DNA from: Bacteroidota bacterium
Lineage (GTDB): Bacteria > Bacteroidota > Bacteroidia > Chitinophagales > Chitinophagaceae
Length of the DNA: 64,000 nt
Assembly (NCBI GenBank): GCA_947476145.1
Contig: CANJPH010000001.1
Span: 62,001-126,000 of the forward strand
Reading direction: 5' to 3'
The position numbers and the translations under genes are program-made. The stretch's first letter is position 1. The number at the start of each line of letters is the position of its first letter. The notes beneath the pieces are model-generated. The model did no database searches. It saw nothing but the letters and a program-made list of their open reading frames with translations, and was not told the origin of the DNA. Shown in pieces: positions 7,819 to 18,978 of the stretch.

Positions 7819-10437
7819 ATGGAAGAAAATTTGAATGAAAATTCAGGTCCTGAGCAGACCCAAGATAATGACCGTGTCATAAAGGTTAATATCGAAGAGC
7901 AAATGAAAACATCCTACATTGACTATTCAATGTCAGTAATTGTAGGGCGTGCTTTACCAGATGTTAGAGATGGATTTAAACCCGTTCATCGTCGTGTTTT
8001 ATTCGCGATGCATGAGTTGGGAAATAATAGCAATAAGGCATATAAAAAATCGGCACGTATCGTGGGAGAGGTAATGGGTAAGTTTCACCCACACGGCGAC
8101 ACCGCTATTTATGACACTTTAGTACGTATGGCACAAGAATGGACCATGCGTTATAAGTTGGTGGACGGACAGGGTAACTTTGGTAATCAGGATGGTGATC
8201 CTCCAGCAGCGATGCGTTATACAGAAGCTCGTTTACAACGTATTTCTGAAGCCATGTTGGACGATTTAGAAAAAGACACCGTAGACTTTCAATTGAACTT
8301 TGATGATAGCTTACAAGAGCCAAGCGTGTTGCCTACGCGCATTCCTCAATTACTAGTGAATGGTTCATCGGGTATTGCTGTGGGTATGGCAACCAATATG
8401 CTTCCTCATAATTTATGTGAAGTGGTAGATGGTTGTATTGCTTACATAGAAAATAAAGATATTACCGTTGAGGAATTAATCAATTTTGTAAAAGCACCCG
8501 ATTTCCCAACGGGTGGAGTGATATATGGAATGGAAGGTGTGAAACAGGGATTAATGACAGGTCGTGGTCGTGTGGTACTCCGCGGAAAATGTAATGTAGA
8601 AACCAAGGCAAGTGGTCGTGAAATGATTGTGATCAACGAAATCCCTTACCAAGTTAACCGTGATAATTTAACAGATAGAATTGGTCAATTGGTGGTTGAT
8701 AAAACCATTGAAGGCATAACCCATGTGAACAATGAGAGTAATAAACGGGAAGGAACAAGAATTGTAATTGAATTAAAGAAAGACGCAGTTGCTCAGGTGA
8801 TCATCAATCAATTGTATAAATATACCGAGTTGCAAACCAGCTATGGTATTAACAATGTGGCCTTAACAAAAGGACGTCCTAAAATCATGAACCTAAGGGA
8901 TTTAATTTCCGAGTTCGTTGACTTTAGAATGGAAGTGGTAATACGTCGTGCAAAATTTGAATTAAGAAAAGCCGAAGAACGTGCCCATATTTTAGAAGGT
9001 TATTTAATTGCTTTAGATCATTTAGATGAAGTAATTCGTTTAATTAGAAGTTCTGCCAATCCAGAAGCTGCAAAAGAAGCCTTAATGACTGCCGGATGGG
9101 GTATTTCTGAAATTCAAGCGAAAGCAATATTGGAATTAAGATTACAGCGCTTAACCGGAATGGAGCGTGAGAAAATTAAGGAAGAGTTTGATCAATTAAT
9201 GAAATTAATTGCTTCTTTAAAGGAATTATTAGGAAGTGAACATTTACGTTTCGAACTCATCAAAACGGAGTTGTTAGAAGTAAAAGATAAATTTGGTGAC
9301 GAGCGTAAAACAGAAATTCAATATTTAGCAGATGAAATGCGCATCGAAGATTTAATCGAAGAAGAGGATGTGGTTATTACCATTTCACACTTAGGTTATA
9401 TCAAGCGTACATCCGTTTCTGAATATCGTCAACAAAAACGTGGAGGCCGAGGTGCCATTGGTTCCAAGACAAGAGAAGAGGATTATGTTGAACATTTATT
9501 TATTGCCTCTACGCATGATACCATGTTATTCTTTACCGAAAAAGGAAGATGTTTCTGGATGCGTGTGTATGAAATTCCAGAAGGAGAAAAAACAAGTAAA
9601 GGTAGAGCCGTACAAAACTTAATTCAATTACCACCAGACGATAAAGTGAAAGCGATTATTGAAGTACGTAAGTTAGATGATAAGGAATATGTGAATAATC
9701 ATTACATTATTTTATGTACTAAGAAAGGTATTATCAAGAAAACTTGCTTAGAAGAATTTAGTCGTCCAAGAGTTTCAGGAGTGAATGCCATTACCATTAA
9801 CGAAGGCGATGAATTATTAGCAGCACGTTTAACGGATGGTAATAATGAAGTGATGATGGCCATTAAGTCGGGCAGAGCCATTCGTTTCCCTGAAGAAAAA
9901 GTAAGACCAACTGGTCGTGGCGCCATTGGAGTTGCTGGTATTGAAGTGGATAATGAAACCGACGAAGTAGTTGGACTCGTTTGTGTAAGTAGAGAAGATA
10001 AAGACCGCACCATACTCGTAGTAAGCCAACAAGGTTTTGGTAAACGCACTCCCATTGACGATTATCGTATTACCAATAGAGGCGGAAAGGGTGTTAAAAC
10101 TATTAACGTAACTGAAAAAACGGGTAGCCTTGTAGGATTAATGGATGTATTAGAAACAGATGATTTAATTATCACTTGTAAATCCGGAGTAACCATTCGT
10201 ACGAGTATTAATGCAATCCGTGAAGCGGGTAGGGCCACACAGGGTGTTAAATTAATTCGTTTGGATGATGGTGACGAAATTGCGGCAACTTCCAAAATTG
10301 GTGATCAAGGCGACGAAGCTGAAGATATTGATGCTCAGGTATCAACGGATGCAACAGAAATTTCTTCAACAGATGCAACAGACAATGCAACAGATGAAGC
10401 TATTGATAACACTGAAGAAAACACACCAGAAGCATAA
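7819..10437 (+). CDS. gyrA: DNA gyrase subunit A
   Basis: An 872-residue GyrA. With GyrB it introduces negative supercoils. The N-terminal breakage-reunion domain shows [17 protein letters not shown] and the catalytic tyrosine Y134 in [10 protein letters not shown]. The C-terminal beta-pinwheel contains the GyrA-box-like QQKRGGRG and further blades, which favours gyrase over topoisomerase IV. The quinolone-resistance region reads GDTAIYD: T95 matches E. coli S83 and D99 matches D87. Thr at the first site may be native here and is not by itself evidence of resistance. The last 50 or so residues are an acidic, Thr/Asp/Ala-rich tail with repeats of TDAT. The next gene follows after 31 bases. Confidence 0.96.
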   Translation: MEENLNENSGPEQTQDNDRVIKVNIEEQMKTSYIDYSMSVIVGRALPDVRDGFKPVHRRVLFAMHELGNNSNKAYKKSARIVGEVMGKFHPHGDTAIYDTLVRMAQEWTMRYKLVDGQGNFGNQDGDPPAAMRYTEARLQRISEAMLDDLEKDTVDFQLNFDDSLQEPSVLPTRIPQLLVNGSSGIAVGMATNMLPHNLCEVVDGCIAYIENKDITVEELINFVKAPDFPTGGVIYGMEGVKQGLMTGRGRVVLRGKCNVETKASGREMIVINEIPYQVNRDNLTDRIGQLVVDKTIEGITHVNNESNKREGTRIVIELKKDAVAQVIINQLYKYTELQTSYGINNVALTKGRPKIMNLRDLISEFVDFRMEVVIRRAKFELRKAEERAHILEGYLIALDHLDEVIRLIRSSANPEAAKEALMTAGWGISEIQAKAILELRLQRLTGMEREKIKEEFDQLMKLIASLKELLGSEHLRFELIKTELLEVKDKFGDERKTEIQYLADEMRIEDLIEEEDVVITISHLGYIKRTSVSEYRQQKRGGRGAIGSKTREEDYVEHLFIASTHDTMLFFTEKGRCFWMRVYEIPEGEKTSKGRAVQNLIQLPPDDKVKAIIEVRKLDDKEYVNNHYIILCTKKGIIKKTCLEEFSRPRVSGVNAITINEGDELLAARLTDGNNEVMMAIKSGRAIRFPEEKVRPTGRGAIGVAGIEVDNETDEVVGLVCVSREDKDRTILVVSQQGFGKRTPIDDYRITNRGGKGVKTINVTEKTGSLVGLMDVLETDDLIITCKSGVTIRTSINAIREAGRATQGVKLIRLDDGDEIAATSKIGDQGDEAEDIDAQVSTDATEISSTDATDNATDEAIDNTEENTPEA

Positions 10438-10468
10438 AATAATCAACACAAAAGTAAAATTCATATTT

Positions 10469-11827
10469 ATGAAAAAAATCATCGGAGTTTTAGCAGTCAT
10501 GATGTTTGTTGTAACATCTTTTGCGCAAGACTTTAAAAAAGTACAAGCCAGTATATTACTTTCACAATTTGACAATGCAAAAAAAGAATTTGATATCGTT
10601 GTCGCAAAAAAACCAGCAATGGGCACGACAGCTGAAGCTTATTATTGGACTGCAAGAATTTATAGTGGATTACATAAAGATCCAGTAAAGAATCCAACTG
10701 CATTTGCAGAAATGAAGAAAAGTCTAACTAATTATATAGATTTACAACCCACATTTGCCCTTGCAAAAGAACTTGGCCAAGAGCCATTTTTTGATATATA
10801 TATTCAAAGTTTTAAAGACGGCGCAAGTGGATTTAACACGAAGTCTTGGAAAGAAGCTGCTGAAAATTTTGCAGCTGCTGTTAAATTTAGTGATATCATC
10901 TATACGAATGGATGGTCAACTTCAAAACAAACTTTTGATACCACTGCATTAATATATGCTGGATATGGTAATCAAAATTCGGGTAATGTGGAGCAATCGC
11001 TTGTATATTATAAAAGATTAATGGACGCTAATGTAAACACCGCTGAATTATTGGACGTATATAGATATGTATTGATTCAGTTAACGAATAAAAAAGATAA
11101 AGAAACTTTTGAAAAATACTTGGCTATTTCTGAAGCTGCTTATCCAAAAGAAGGTTGGGCGGAGTTTAAAACAGAGTATATTGACAAAAATTTCACGATT
11201 GATGAGAAGGTAGCTTTGTATGATCAGGTCAATACAACAGGAAAATTAACAGAGGTTGAATTCCAAATGTATGGTGATATGTTTATGGCTGGTAAAACAG
11301 AGGATGCAGCTGCTAGCGAAAAGTATATTTTAAAGGCTGCAGATGCCTATAAAAAAGCTTTTGAACTAAATCCTAGTAATTTTGCCTGTGCATTCAATAT
11401 TGGGATCGCGTTTTACAACCAATATATTGTATTAGACGAGCAATATTCTAAGAATATTCGTTCTTTACAAAATTTGAACGCCAATAAACCAGCGGCTCCT
11501 AAAGACCCTAAGAAAAAGGCTGATTTTGAAAAATCCTTTAAAGCACAACAGGATAGTATCAAAAAAATGAATCTAGTACTTGATGGACCCATTCAAGAGA
11601 AAGTGGACATGGCCATAGAATGGGTTACAAAAGCATTTAATGTAATTAAGGATAAAGAAACCTTGGTTAGAGCCGAGAAAAATGTAGCTGCCAGATCGGT
11701 AGATTTCCTGACAACTTTATATGGATTTAAACGAGATAAAGCTAGAAGTAAAGACCAAAAAGCAAGCGATGCATACGATGTACTTTATAAAAAGTATGAC
11801 GATCTACACGACAAGTATAACAATTAG
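10469..11827 (+). CDS. Secreted tetratricopeptide-repeat protein
   Basis: A 452-residue protein with a clear signal peptide (MKKIIGVLAVMMFVVTSFAQ, residues 1-20), then alpha-helical TPR-like repeats, the best near AADAYKKAFELNPSNFACAFNIGIAFY. A charged stretch PAAPKDPKKKADFEKSF follows. The function is unknown; it is probably a periplasmic scaffold or binding protein. I chose ATG 10469 because it begins the signal peptide; the same frame is open back into gyrA to 10265, but that extension is low-complexity and overlaps gyrA. It lies 31 bases after gyrA and is probably cotranscribed. A terminator-like hairpin follows at 11841. Confidence 0.82.
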   Translation: MKKIIGVLAVMMFVVTSFAQDFKKVQASILLSQFDNAKKEFDIVVAKKPAMGTTAEAYYWTARIYSGLHKDPVKNPTAFAEMKKSLTNYIDLQPTFALAKELGQEPFFDIYIQSFKDGASGFNTKSWKEAAENFAAAVKFSDIIYTNGWSTSKQTFDTTALIYAGYGNQNSGNVEQSLVYYKRLMDANVNTAELLDVYRYVLIQLTNKKDKETFEKYLAISEAAYPKEGWAEFKTEYIDKNFTIDEKVALYDQVNTTGKLTEVEFQMYGDMFMAGKTEDAAASEKYILKAADAYKKAFELNPSNFACAFNIGIAFYNQYIVLDEQYSKNIRSLQNLNANKPAAPKDPKKKADFEKSFKAQQDSIKKMNLVLDGPIQEKVDMAIEWVTKAFNVIKDKETLVRAEKNVAARSVDFLTTLYGFKRDKARSKDQKASDAYDVLYKKYDDLHDKYNN

Positions 11828-11840
11828 TATTTAAGCATAT

Positions 11841-11866
11841 ATAACCCTCGAGCAATCGGGGGTTAT
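11841..11866 (+). terminator. Terminator-like hairpin after the TPR gene
   Basis: An 11-base-pair stem (ATAACCCTCGA with TCGGGGGTTAT, one G-U pair) closed by a GCAA tetraloop lies 13 bases after the TPR stop. The T run behind it is poor, so termination may be incomplete. The rest of the 178-base gap to the next gene is AT-rich with nothing else recognisable. Confidence 0.6.
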
Positions 11867-11936
11867 CTTGTAATATACTATTTAACATAATGTTAATTAT
11901 AAGCGAATATATACTAGTTTAACTTAGGTTCATTAG

Positions 11937-13397
<1,461 letters not shown>

Positions 13398-13430
13398 ATA
13401 ATAATCTAGGAACAAAAAGGGAACTATTTA

Positions 13431-14447
13431 TTATTTCAAAGCATTATAAAGTTCCAAAAGTCTAATTTGATTGAGGGCTCGAACATAGTTTTGGCCCTCT
13501 TTTTTTGCCCCATAATAGGTGTCCATATTTAAATGATCGGTTAAAAAACGCAGGGCTTGCATGTAAATCATAAATTGACCAGCGAAGAAAAAATGGTCCA
13601 ATTCGAAATTGGAAAGCTCGGATTGCATCTCACTTAGGTATCCTTTTTGAATGGCCTCCCATTTAAGCGCATCTACTTTTAACAAATCTAAATTGGCTTC
13701 TTCTTCCGATACATTGCATAGACAGGTCCGACACATATCACCAATATCACTCATAAAATAACCAGGCATCATCGTGTCTAAATCAATTACACAAACCCCT
13801 TTTTCTATGCCATTCATTTGCTTAAAAAGAACATTGCTAATTTTAGTGTCGTGGTGTGTTACCCTTTGTTTAACCTCCTTATGTTGGATAAATTTTTCAT
13901 ATTGATCAACATAATGTTGCTGTGAGCTTAAAAAAGAAATAGCCGTTTTAGCCGCTTTAATTCTTTGTGAATTGCCTTGTTGAACCGATTGTTCAAATTG
14001 ATGATAACGTAAACTTAAATTATGAAAATCTGGTAAAGTGATTTTTAATGTACTAGCATCAAAATTTGAAAGCATCTGCGTGAAAAGTCCAAATTGTTTG
14101 GCGGCTTCAAATGCTTGATGTTCATTTTCTAAAATAGACAAAGCATAGCCATCTATCTTTTGAAAGGCTCTATAATACTTACCCTCCCACTCTATTAATG
14201 TGGCGCCTTCGGTGGTTTTTTCTAAATGTGTAAATAGATAATCAGGTGCATTTTTTGCCAAATAGGCACTTATTGCATTGATGTTAAAGTCAATAAATGT
14301 AGGATGCTTAAAAATGTGATGGTTAACTGTTTGAAGTATATATTCCCCTTTATGGGTGGACACCACATAGGTACTATTGATAAGTCCTTGGTGCAATTGA
14401 GAATAAGTATTTACTTCCCATCCGTATTGAATAAAAATGCTTTCCAT
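13431..14447 (-). CDS. NahK-like sugar 1-kinase (APH fold)
   Basis: A 338-residue phosphotransferase of the aminoglycoside-phosphotransferase fold. The N-terminal lobe (GLINSTYVVSTHKGEYILQ) and the catalytic loop [11 protein letters not shown] (Brenner motif HDxxxxN) with VIDLDTMMPG (metal-binding Asp) resemble bifidobacterial N-acetylhexosamine 1-kinase NahK more than drug-modifying enzymes. NahK makes GlcNAc-1-P or GalNAc-1-P in the cytoplasm. It converges with the GH109-like gene (33 bases) and diverges from the glycosylasparaginase (69 bases), so the locus makes sense as amino-sugar salvage. The substrate is inferred from similarity and context. Confidence 0.75.
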   Translation of the reverse strand: MESIFIQYGWEVNTYSQLHQGLINSTYVVSTHKGEYILQTVNHHIFKHPTFIDFNINAISAYLAKNAPDYLFTHLEKTTEGATLIEWEGKYYRAFQKIDGYALSILENEHQAFEAAKQFGLFTQMLSNFDASTLKITLPDFHNLSLRYHQFEQSVQQGNSQRIKAAKTAISFLSSQQHYVDQYEKFIQHKEVKQRVTHHDTKISNVLFKQMNGIEKGVCVIDLDTMMPGYFMSDIGDMCRTCLCNVSEEEANLDLLKVDALKWEAIQKGYLSEMQSELSNFELDHFFFAGQFMIYMQALRFLTDHLNMDTYYGAKKEGQNYVRALNQIRLLELYNALK

Positions 14448-14516
14448 ATTTATAAATTAAAAGTACTTAAATACCCTCAATTTTCGTAAATTGAAATTTC
14501 AAATGAAATCATCCTT

Positions 14517-15551
14517 ATGAGCATTAACAGAAGAAATTTTATCAACCTAGGTAGTTTAGGTATTGCAGGTTTTACCTTACAAGGTTTTGTCAATAAAAAA
14601 AATGTACAAAGTTTAAAACCCATTGTGATTGCTACTTGGGATGCAGGTTTAAGTGCCAATAAAGGTGCCTGGGAAATATTAAGTAAAGGGGGTTCTGCCT
14701 TGGATGCAGTTGAAAAAGGGGTCATGGTGACCGAAGATGAAATTAGTTGTTGCGTTGGTTTAGGTGCCAACCCGGATAGAGACGGTCATGTAACTTTGGA
14801 CGCATCCATTATGGATCACGAATTTAATTGTGGAAGTGTTGCATTTTTAGAAAGAATAAAACATCCTATTTCAGTGGCAAGAAGAGTGATGGAAAAAACA
14901 CCACATGTTATGTTGGTGGGTGAAGGCGCACAACAATTCGCTTTATCGGAGGGCTTTACTTTAGAACCGGATGAATTATCGGAATCAGCGGATAAATCTT
15001 ACAAAGAATGGTTAAAAAAATCAACTTACAAACCAGTGATTAATGTAGAGAGAAAAATAAGCACTAGTCAATTGGAAGATAAATATAAAGCACCTGCCCG
15101 ATTAAGTAACGGGGAATGGAATCATGACACCATTGGTATGGTGGCTTTAGATGCCAATGGAAATTTAAGTGGTAGTTGTACCACGAGTGGTGCTGGATTT
15201 AAATTAAGAGGCCGTGTAGGCGACTCTCCTATTATTGGCGCTGGATTATATGTAGACAATGAAGTAGGTGCTGTGGTGTCAACAGGACAGGGCGAGGATG
15301 TAATTAGAGTAGCTGGATCAAGTGCGGTGGTGGAATATATGCGTCAAGGAAAATCACCACAAGAAGCTTGCAGACTAGTTGTTGAAAAAGTCAGACGCAT
15401 CAAAAAAGAAAAAGCTGCGGATATTCAAGTGTGTTTTATTGCCTTAAATAAAAATGGAGAATATGGTAGTTATGCTTTGCATAAAGGTTTTAATTATGCA
15501 GTTCAATCTGCAGAGGGTAGTAAATTAATTGAATCTCCATTTAGCGTTTAA
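14517..15551 (+). CDS. N4-(beta-N-acetylglucosaminyl)-L-asparaginase
   Basis: A 344-residue Ntn hydrolase that cleaves the GlcNAc-Asn bond of glycoasparagines. The self-cleavage and nucleophile site is T205 in WNHDTIGMVALD, followed by the substrate-pocket segment GRVGDSPIIGAGLYVDNEVG and the STGQGEDVIR segment. These match the human and Elizabethkingia enzymes closely. A twin-arginine-type leader (NRRNF and a hydrophobic stretch, about residues 1-24) points to Tat export to the periplasm. The precursor should autocleave before T205 into two chains. It starts an apparent two-gene unit with cutC, 34 bases downstream. Confidence 0.93.
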   Translation: MSINRRNFINLGSLGIAGFTLQGFVNKKNVQSLKPIVIATWDAGLSANKGAWEILSKGGSALDAVEKGVMVTEDEISCCVGLGANPDRDGHVTLDASIMDHEFNCGSVAFLERIKHPISVARRVMEKTPHVMLVGEGAQQFALSEGFTLEPDELSESADKSYKEWLKKSTYKPVINVERKISTSQLEDKYKAPARLSNGEWNHDTIGMVALDANGNLSGSCTTSGAGFKLRGRVGDSPIIGAGLYVDNEVGAVVSTGQGEDVIRVAGSSAVVEYMRQGKSPQEACRLVVEKVRRIKKEKAADIQVCFIALNKNGEYGSYALHKGFNYAVQSAEGSKLIESPFSV

Positions 15552-15585
15552 AATAATTATTGAATAAAGATAGATTTCAAAACTA

Positions 15586-16314
15586 ATGAGTAATCGAAAA
15601 GTGATTTTAGAAGTAGCCGTATTCTCGCTAGAAGCCGCTCTAAGTGCAATATCAGCAGGAGCAGATAGAATTGAATTTTGTGAAAACCCAAATGAAGGAG
15701 GTACTACCCCATCTTATGGAAGTTTAAAAACATTAATTGCTTTAACCACAAAACCAATCTTCCCAATTATTAGACCAAGAGGGGGAGATTTTTTATATAC
15801 CGACACAGAATACGCATGTATCAAAGCCGATTTATTATTGGTAAAAGAATTAGGCTACCCTGGTGCGGTGATTGGGTTACTAAATGCAGATGGAACGATT
15901 GACAAAGAAAGGACAACTGAATTGGTACAATTAGCTGCCCCCATGCAATTAACCTTCCACCGTGCTTTTGATAGATGCAATGACCCCTTCAAAGGATTGG
16001 AAGATATTATTGAAACAGGTTGTAAAAGAATACTTACAAGTGGACAAGTACCCAATGTAGGTAATGCCATTCCAATGATTAAAAATTTAGTAGAAAAAGC
16101 AGCAGACCGTATTATTATTTTACCAGGGAGTGGTGTCCGTGCTAACAATTGCCAAGATATAATCAATAAAACGGGGGCTAGTGAAATTCATAGTTCTGCA
16201 AGAAAAGCTGTTGCTTCTCGTATGAAATACAATGCACCTAGTATGCAAGAAAATATGATTTCTATGGGTGTGGATGAAGATGAGGTGAAAGCAATGTTAG
16301 CAGCGCTTCAATAA
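15586..16314 (+). CDS. cutC: CutC family TIM-barrel protein
   Basis: A 242-residue cytoplasmic protein of the CutC family: LEVAVFSLEAALSAISAGAD, EGGTTPSYGSL, RPRGGDFLYTD, LTFHRAFDRC and the C-terminal EIHSSARK are all family hallmarks. CutC was named for copper tolerance in E. coli, but its biochemical role is unsettled and the fold is an enzyme-like TIM barrel. Here it is cotranscribed with glycosylasparaginase in an amino-sugar locus, with no copper genes nearby, which hints at a sugar-related role (inference). It converges on serA with 26 bases between. Confidence 0.92.
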   Translation: MSNRKVILEVAVFSLEAALSAISAGADRIEFCENPNEGGTTPSYGSLKTLIALTTKPIFPIIRPRGGDFLYTDTEYACIKADLLLVKELGYPGAVIGLLNADGTIDKERTTELVQLAAPMQLTFHRAFDRCNDPFKGLEDIIETGCKRILTSGQVPNVGNAIPMIKNLVEKAADRIIILPGSGVRANNCQDIINKTGASEIHSSARKAVASRMKYNAPSMQENMISMGVDEDEVKAMLAALQ

Positions 16315-16340
16315 GCACGGATTCCATTAACTAGCAGAAC

Positions 16341-17579
16341 CTAGTACAACATTCTAACTCTAATGGTCTCTTTAACTTCTCTTAAAAGATCAATCGCTTT
16401 TTTAGATAATTTGGAATCAACATCTAATACCACATAACCAATTTCTTCGTTGGTTTTTAAATATTGTCCAACTATATTAATCTTATTCTTAGACATCACG
16501 GTATTGATGGCACTTAATACACCTGGTACATTTCTATGAATATGTAAAATACGATGCGCTCCGTCTACAGGCGGTAAGCTAATGTCAGGTATACTATGCG
16601 ATCCATTAGAAACACCGCGCTCTAAATATTGATACAATTTAACACTTACATCTTCGCCAATATTTTCTTGTGCTTCTTCGGTTGAACCTCCAATATGTGG
16701 CGTTAATAATACATTGGATAAGCCCTGCAATGGCGTCTCAAATTTATCACCATTCTTTTCAGGCTCTATCGGATACACATCTATCGCTGCACCAGCAATA
16801 TGTTTTGATTGTAAAGCAGCAGCTAATGCATTTAAATCTACCACCTCACCTCTTGCATAGTTAATTAAAATAGCACCCGACTTGCATTGTTTAATCACCT
16901 CATTGCTAATCAAATTTTTTGTTTGTTGCGTTTCAGGAACGTGAACAGATATAATATCGGAATTACTTACTAAATCTTTTATTGATTTTACGGAAACTGC
17001 ATTACCCAAAGGCAACTTAGTTTCAACATCATAAAATTTAACTTTCATGCCCATGGCTTCGGCCATGATGCCAGTTTGAGTTCCAATATTTCCATATCCA
17101 ATTAAGCCAAGTGTCTTACCTCTTAACTCAAAACTTCCTTTGGCTTCTTTATTCCAAATACCTTCGTGCGCTGCTTTATTTTTGTCAATAATTTTTCGAA
17201 TTAACATAATAGAAGACCCTATCACTAATTCTGCAACACTTCTTGTATTACTATAAGGTGCGTTAAAAACGGCAACCCCTTTTTGTTTACAAGCCTTAAT
17301 ATCTACCTGATTGGTACCTATACAAAAACAACCAATGGCTTGTAATTTTTTGGCACTGTCCAACACTTTTTTAGAGATAAATGTTTTAGAACGAATCCCT
17401 AAAATATGTACATCTTTAATTACTTTAATTAATTCCTCTTCACTCAATGCCCCAGACATTTTTTTAACATCAGTATACCCTTGTTCTTTAAAATATTGAA
17501 CTGCTTTTTCGCTAATATTTTCTAGGAATAAAACCTTGATTTTATGTTTAGGATAACTGGTAGGGTCTAGATTGCTCAT
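16341..17579 (-). CDS. serA: D-3-phosphoglycerate dehydrogenase
   Basis: A 412-residue SerA of the E. coli type: catalytic domain, NAD-binding domain with GLIGYGNIGTQTG, catalytic LTPHIGGSTEEAQ near residues 290-305, and a C-terminal ACT domain (RNVPGVLSAINTVMSKNKIN) that normally binds serine for feedback inhibition. It catalyses the first step of serine synthesis from 3-phosphoglycerate. It is a single gene on the minus strand. A -7 element TACCTTTG ends four bases before the ATG, suggesting a leaderless or nearly leaderless mRNA. Confidence 0.94.
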   Translation of the reverse strand: MSNLDPTSYPKHKIKVLFLENISEKAVQYFKEQGYTDVKKMSGALSEEELIKVIKDVHILGIRSKTFISKKVLDSAKKLQAIGCFCIGTNQVDIKACKQKGVAVFNAPYSNTRSVAELVIGSSIMLIRKIIDKNKAAHEGIWNKEAKGSFELRGKTLGLIGYGNIGTQTGIMAEAMGMKVKFYDVETKLPLGNAVSVKSIKDLVSNSDIISVHVPETQQTKNLISNEVIKQCKSGAILINYARGEVVDLNALAAALQSKHIAGAAIDVYPIEPEKNGDKFETPLQGLSNVLLTPHIGGSTEEAQENIGEDVSVKLYQYLERGVSNGSHSIPDISLPPVDGAHRILHIHRNVPGVLSAINTVMSKNKINIVGQYLKTNEEIGYVVLDVDSKLSKKAIDLLREVKETIRVRMLY

Positions 17580-17583
17580 GTTA

Positions 17584-17591
17584 CAAAGGTA
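17584..17591 (-). promoter_or_regulatory. -7 promoter element (TACCTTTG) of serA
   Basis: Exact TAnnTTTG match on the minus strand, ending four bases before the serA ATG, so transcription would start at or very near the start codon. No clear -33 element was identified. Confidence 0.5.
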
Positions 17592-17677
17592 AAAAATATA
17601 TTGCTACTAATACGCATGGCAATAAAATGTAATTAAAGTCGTTTAAATAATATCTATAGACTCTTTAAAACTAACAG

Positions 17678-18886
17678 ATGATTGTGAGAATATCATTTTT
17701 GCTCGGAATATTCATGTTTACTTGTGCTTGTGGCACTAGTCAGTTGAACAATGCCAATGAACTTGATTCCTTATCAAAAGCACTGACACCTGAATTAAAA
17801 CAAAAGTATGCCACTCAAATAAAATTGAAGTATGAACAATTATTTGGGAATCGGTTTAGTGGACAAATCGTGATATCAAAAAATGGTCAAATCATTTTTG
17901 AGAATTACCAAGGCTATGCAAATTTGGCGGATAAAACCCCTGTCACAGCCGAAACACCTATACACTTAGCTTCTATTTCCAAAACATTTACGGCCATGCT
18001 GGTGCTTAAATTATGGGAGCAGAAACAAATTGATTTAAAAGATCCCGTTACCAAATATCTTCCTAAATTTCCTTACTCATCAGTTACGATTGAACAACTT
18101 TTAGCACATAGAAGTGGTTTGCCAGATTATACTTATTTGATGGATCCTCCAAAATACATTACGGTTAAAACAAAAAACAAAAGAGGAAAATGGGTTTCTA
18201 AACAAAAGTTAGACCCAAAAGCAAAAAACTATAAAGAAACCAATTATAATAACCAGGATGTTTTGAACTTTTTAGCCGAAAAGCGCCCAGCCCCACAAGC
18301 TAAACCTGATAAAGTGTTTAAGTATTGTAATACCAATTATGTGATCCTGGCCTTAATTGTAGAAAAAATTACGGGTAAGGATTTTCCTAGCTATATGCAA
18401 GAAAACCTATTTAAGCCATTAAAAATGGAGCATAGTTTTGTTTTTAGTGACTCATTAAAGAACAAATACGTTCCATCTTACACTGACAAATCAGTTCCCT
18501 ATAAAATTGAAAAATACGATCTTATATATGGCGATAAAAACGTATATAGTACAGCCAAAGACCTTTTATTATGGGATAAAGCTTTAAGAGGTACTAGTTT
18601 TTTAGCGCAAACTACCATTCAAATGGCTTATGAACCAAAGAGCCCTCTGACTCCCGATTTCCATAATTATGGATTTGGCTGGCGTATGATTTTAGCACCC
18701 AACGAGGATAAATTAATATTCCACAACGGTTGGTGGCATGGCAATAACACGGTATTTACAAGATTTATAAAGGAACATCTGACCATCATTATTTTGGGGA
18801 ATAAATACAACAAAACTATTTACAAGGGTAAACAATTTGCAAGTGTTTTTACAGGTAAGGTAGACAGTACCGGTACCGATGACTAA
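17678..18886 (+). CDS. Beta-lactamase-fold serine hydrolase, probably exported
   Basis: A 402-residue member of the class C beta-lactamase/penicillin-binding esterase group. The nucleophile motif SxxK is S99-ISK102 (HLASISKTF), the second motif is YCN in KYCNTNYVILAL, and FHNGWWHG is the likely third (HxG-type) motif. An N-terminal hydrophobic segment with Cys16 and Cys18 (FMFTCACG) suggests export, possibly as a lipoprotein, although the lipobox is not canonical. Possible roles are DD-peptidase, esterase or D-amino-acid amidase; true beta-lactamase activity cannot be assumed. A lysine-rich insert (about residues 165-190) separates the motifs. Confidence 0.87.
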   Translation: MIVRISFLLGIFMFTCACGTSQLNNANELDSLSKALTPELKQKYATQIKLKYEQLFGNRFSGQIVISKNGQIIFENYQGYANLADKTPVTAETPIHLASISKTFTAMLVLKLWEQKQIDLKDPVTKYLPKFPYSSVTIEQLLAHRSGLPDYTYLMDPPKYITVKTKNKRGKWVSKQKLDPKAKNYKETNYNNQDVLNFLAEKRPAPQAKPDKVFKYCNTNYVILALIVEKITGKDFPSYMQENLFKPLKMEHSFVFSDSLKNKYVPSYTDKSVPYKIEKYDLIYGDKNVYSTAKDLLLWDKALRGTSFLAQTTIQMAYEPKSPLTPDFHNYGFGWRMILAPNEDKLIFHNGWWHGNNTVFTRFIKEHLTIIILGNKYNKTIYKGKQFASVFTGKVDSTGTDD

Positions 18887-18923
18887 AGTTGACCTTTTTT
18901 GCCGTTTTTTGGCCTTTTCACCC

Positions 18924-18931
18924 TATTTTTG
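18924..18931 (+). promoter_or_regulatory. Promoter of hppA (-7 TATTTTTG)
   Basis: TATTTTTG matches the -7 consensus. A TTTG at 18898-18901 lies 22 bases upstream, an acceptable -33 spacing. The predicted leader is about 45 bases. Confidence 0.55.
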
Positions 18932-18978
18932 CAAACCTTAATTGAAACTAAACCATTAACTGAATTAAGTAAATTCTT

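Noticed and set aside
8101..8115. Thr in the quinolone-resistance region of GyrA as a resistance mutation
   Set aside because: Position 83 (E. coli numbering) varies naturally among phyla and Thr can be wild type; without close relatives it cannot be called resistance.
10265..10468. An upstream extension of the TPR gene into gyrA
   Set aside because: It would add 68 low-complexity residues before a perfect signal peptide and overlap gyrA by over 170 bases; ATG 10469 is better.
13398..13430. An AT-only inverted repeat between the GH109-like and kinase genes as a terminator
   Set aside because: The pairing is all A-T with a long loop and no GC core; too weak to call.
17678..18886. A beta-lactamase resistance gene controlled by the nearby BlaI/M56 pair
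   Set aside because: The motifs fit many esterases and peptidases, hppA and a strong terminator lie in between, and no operator was seen.
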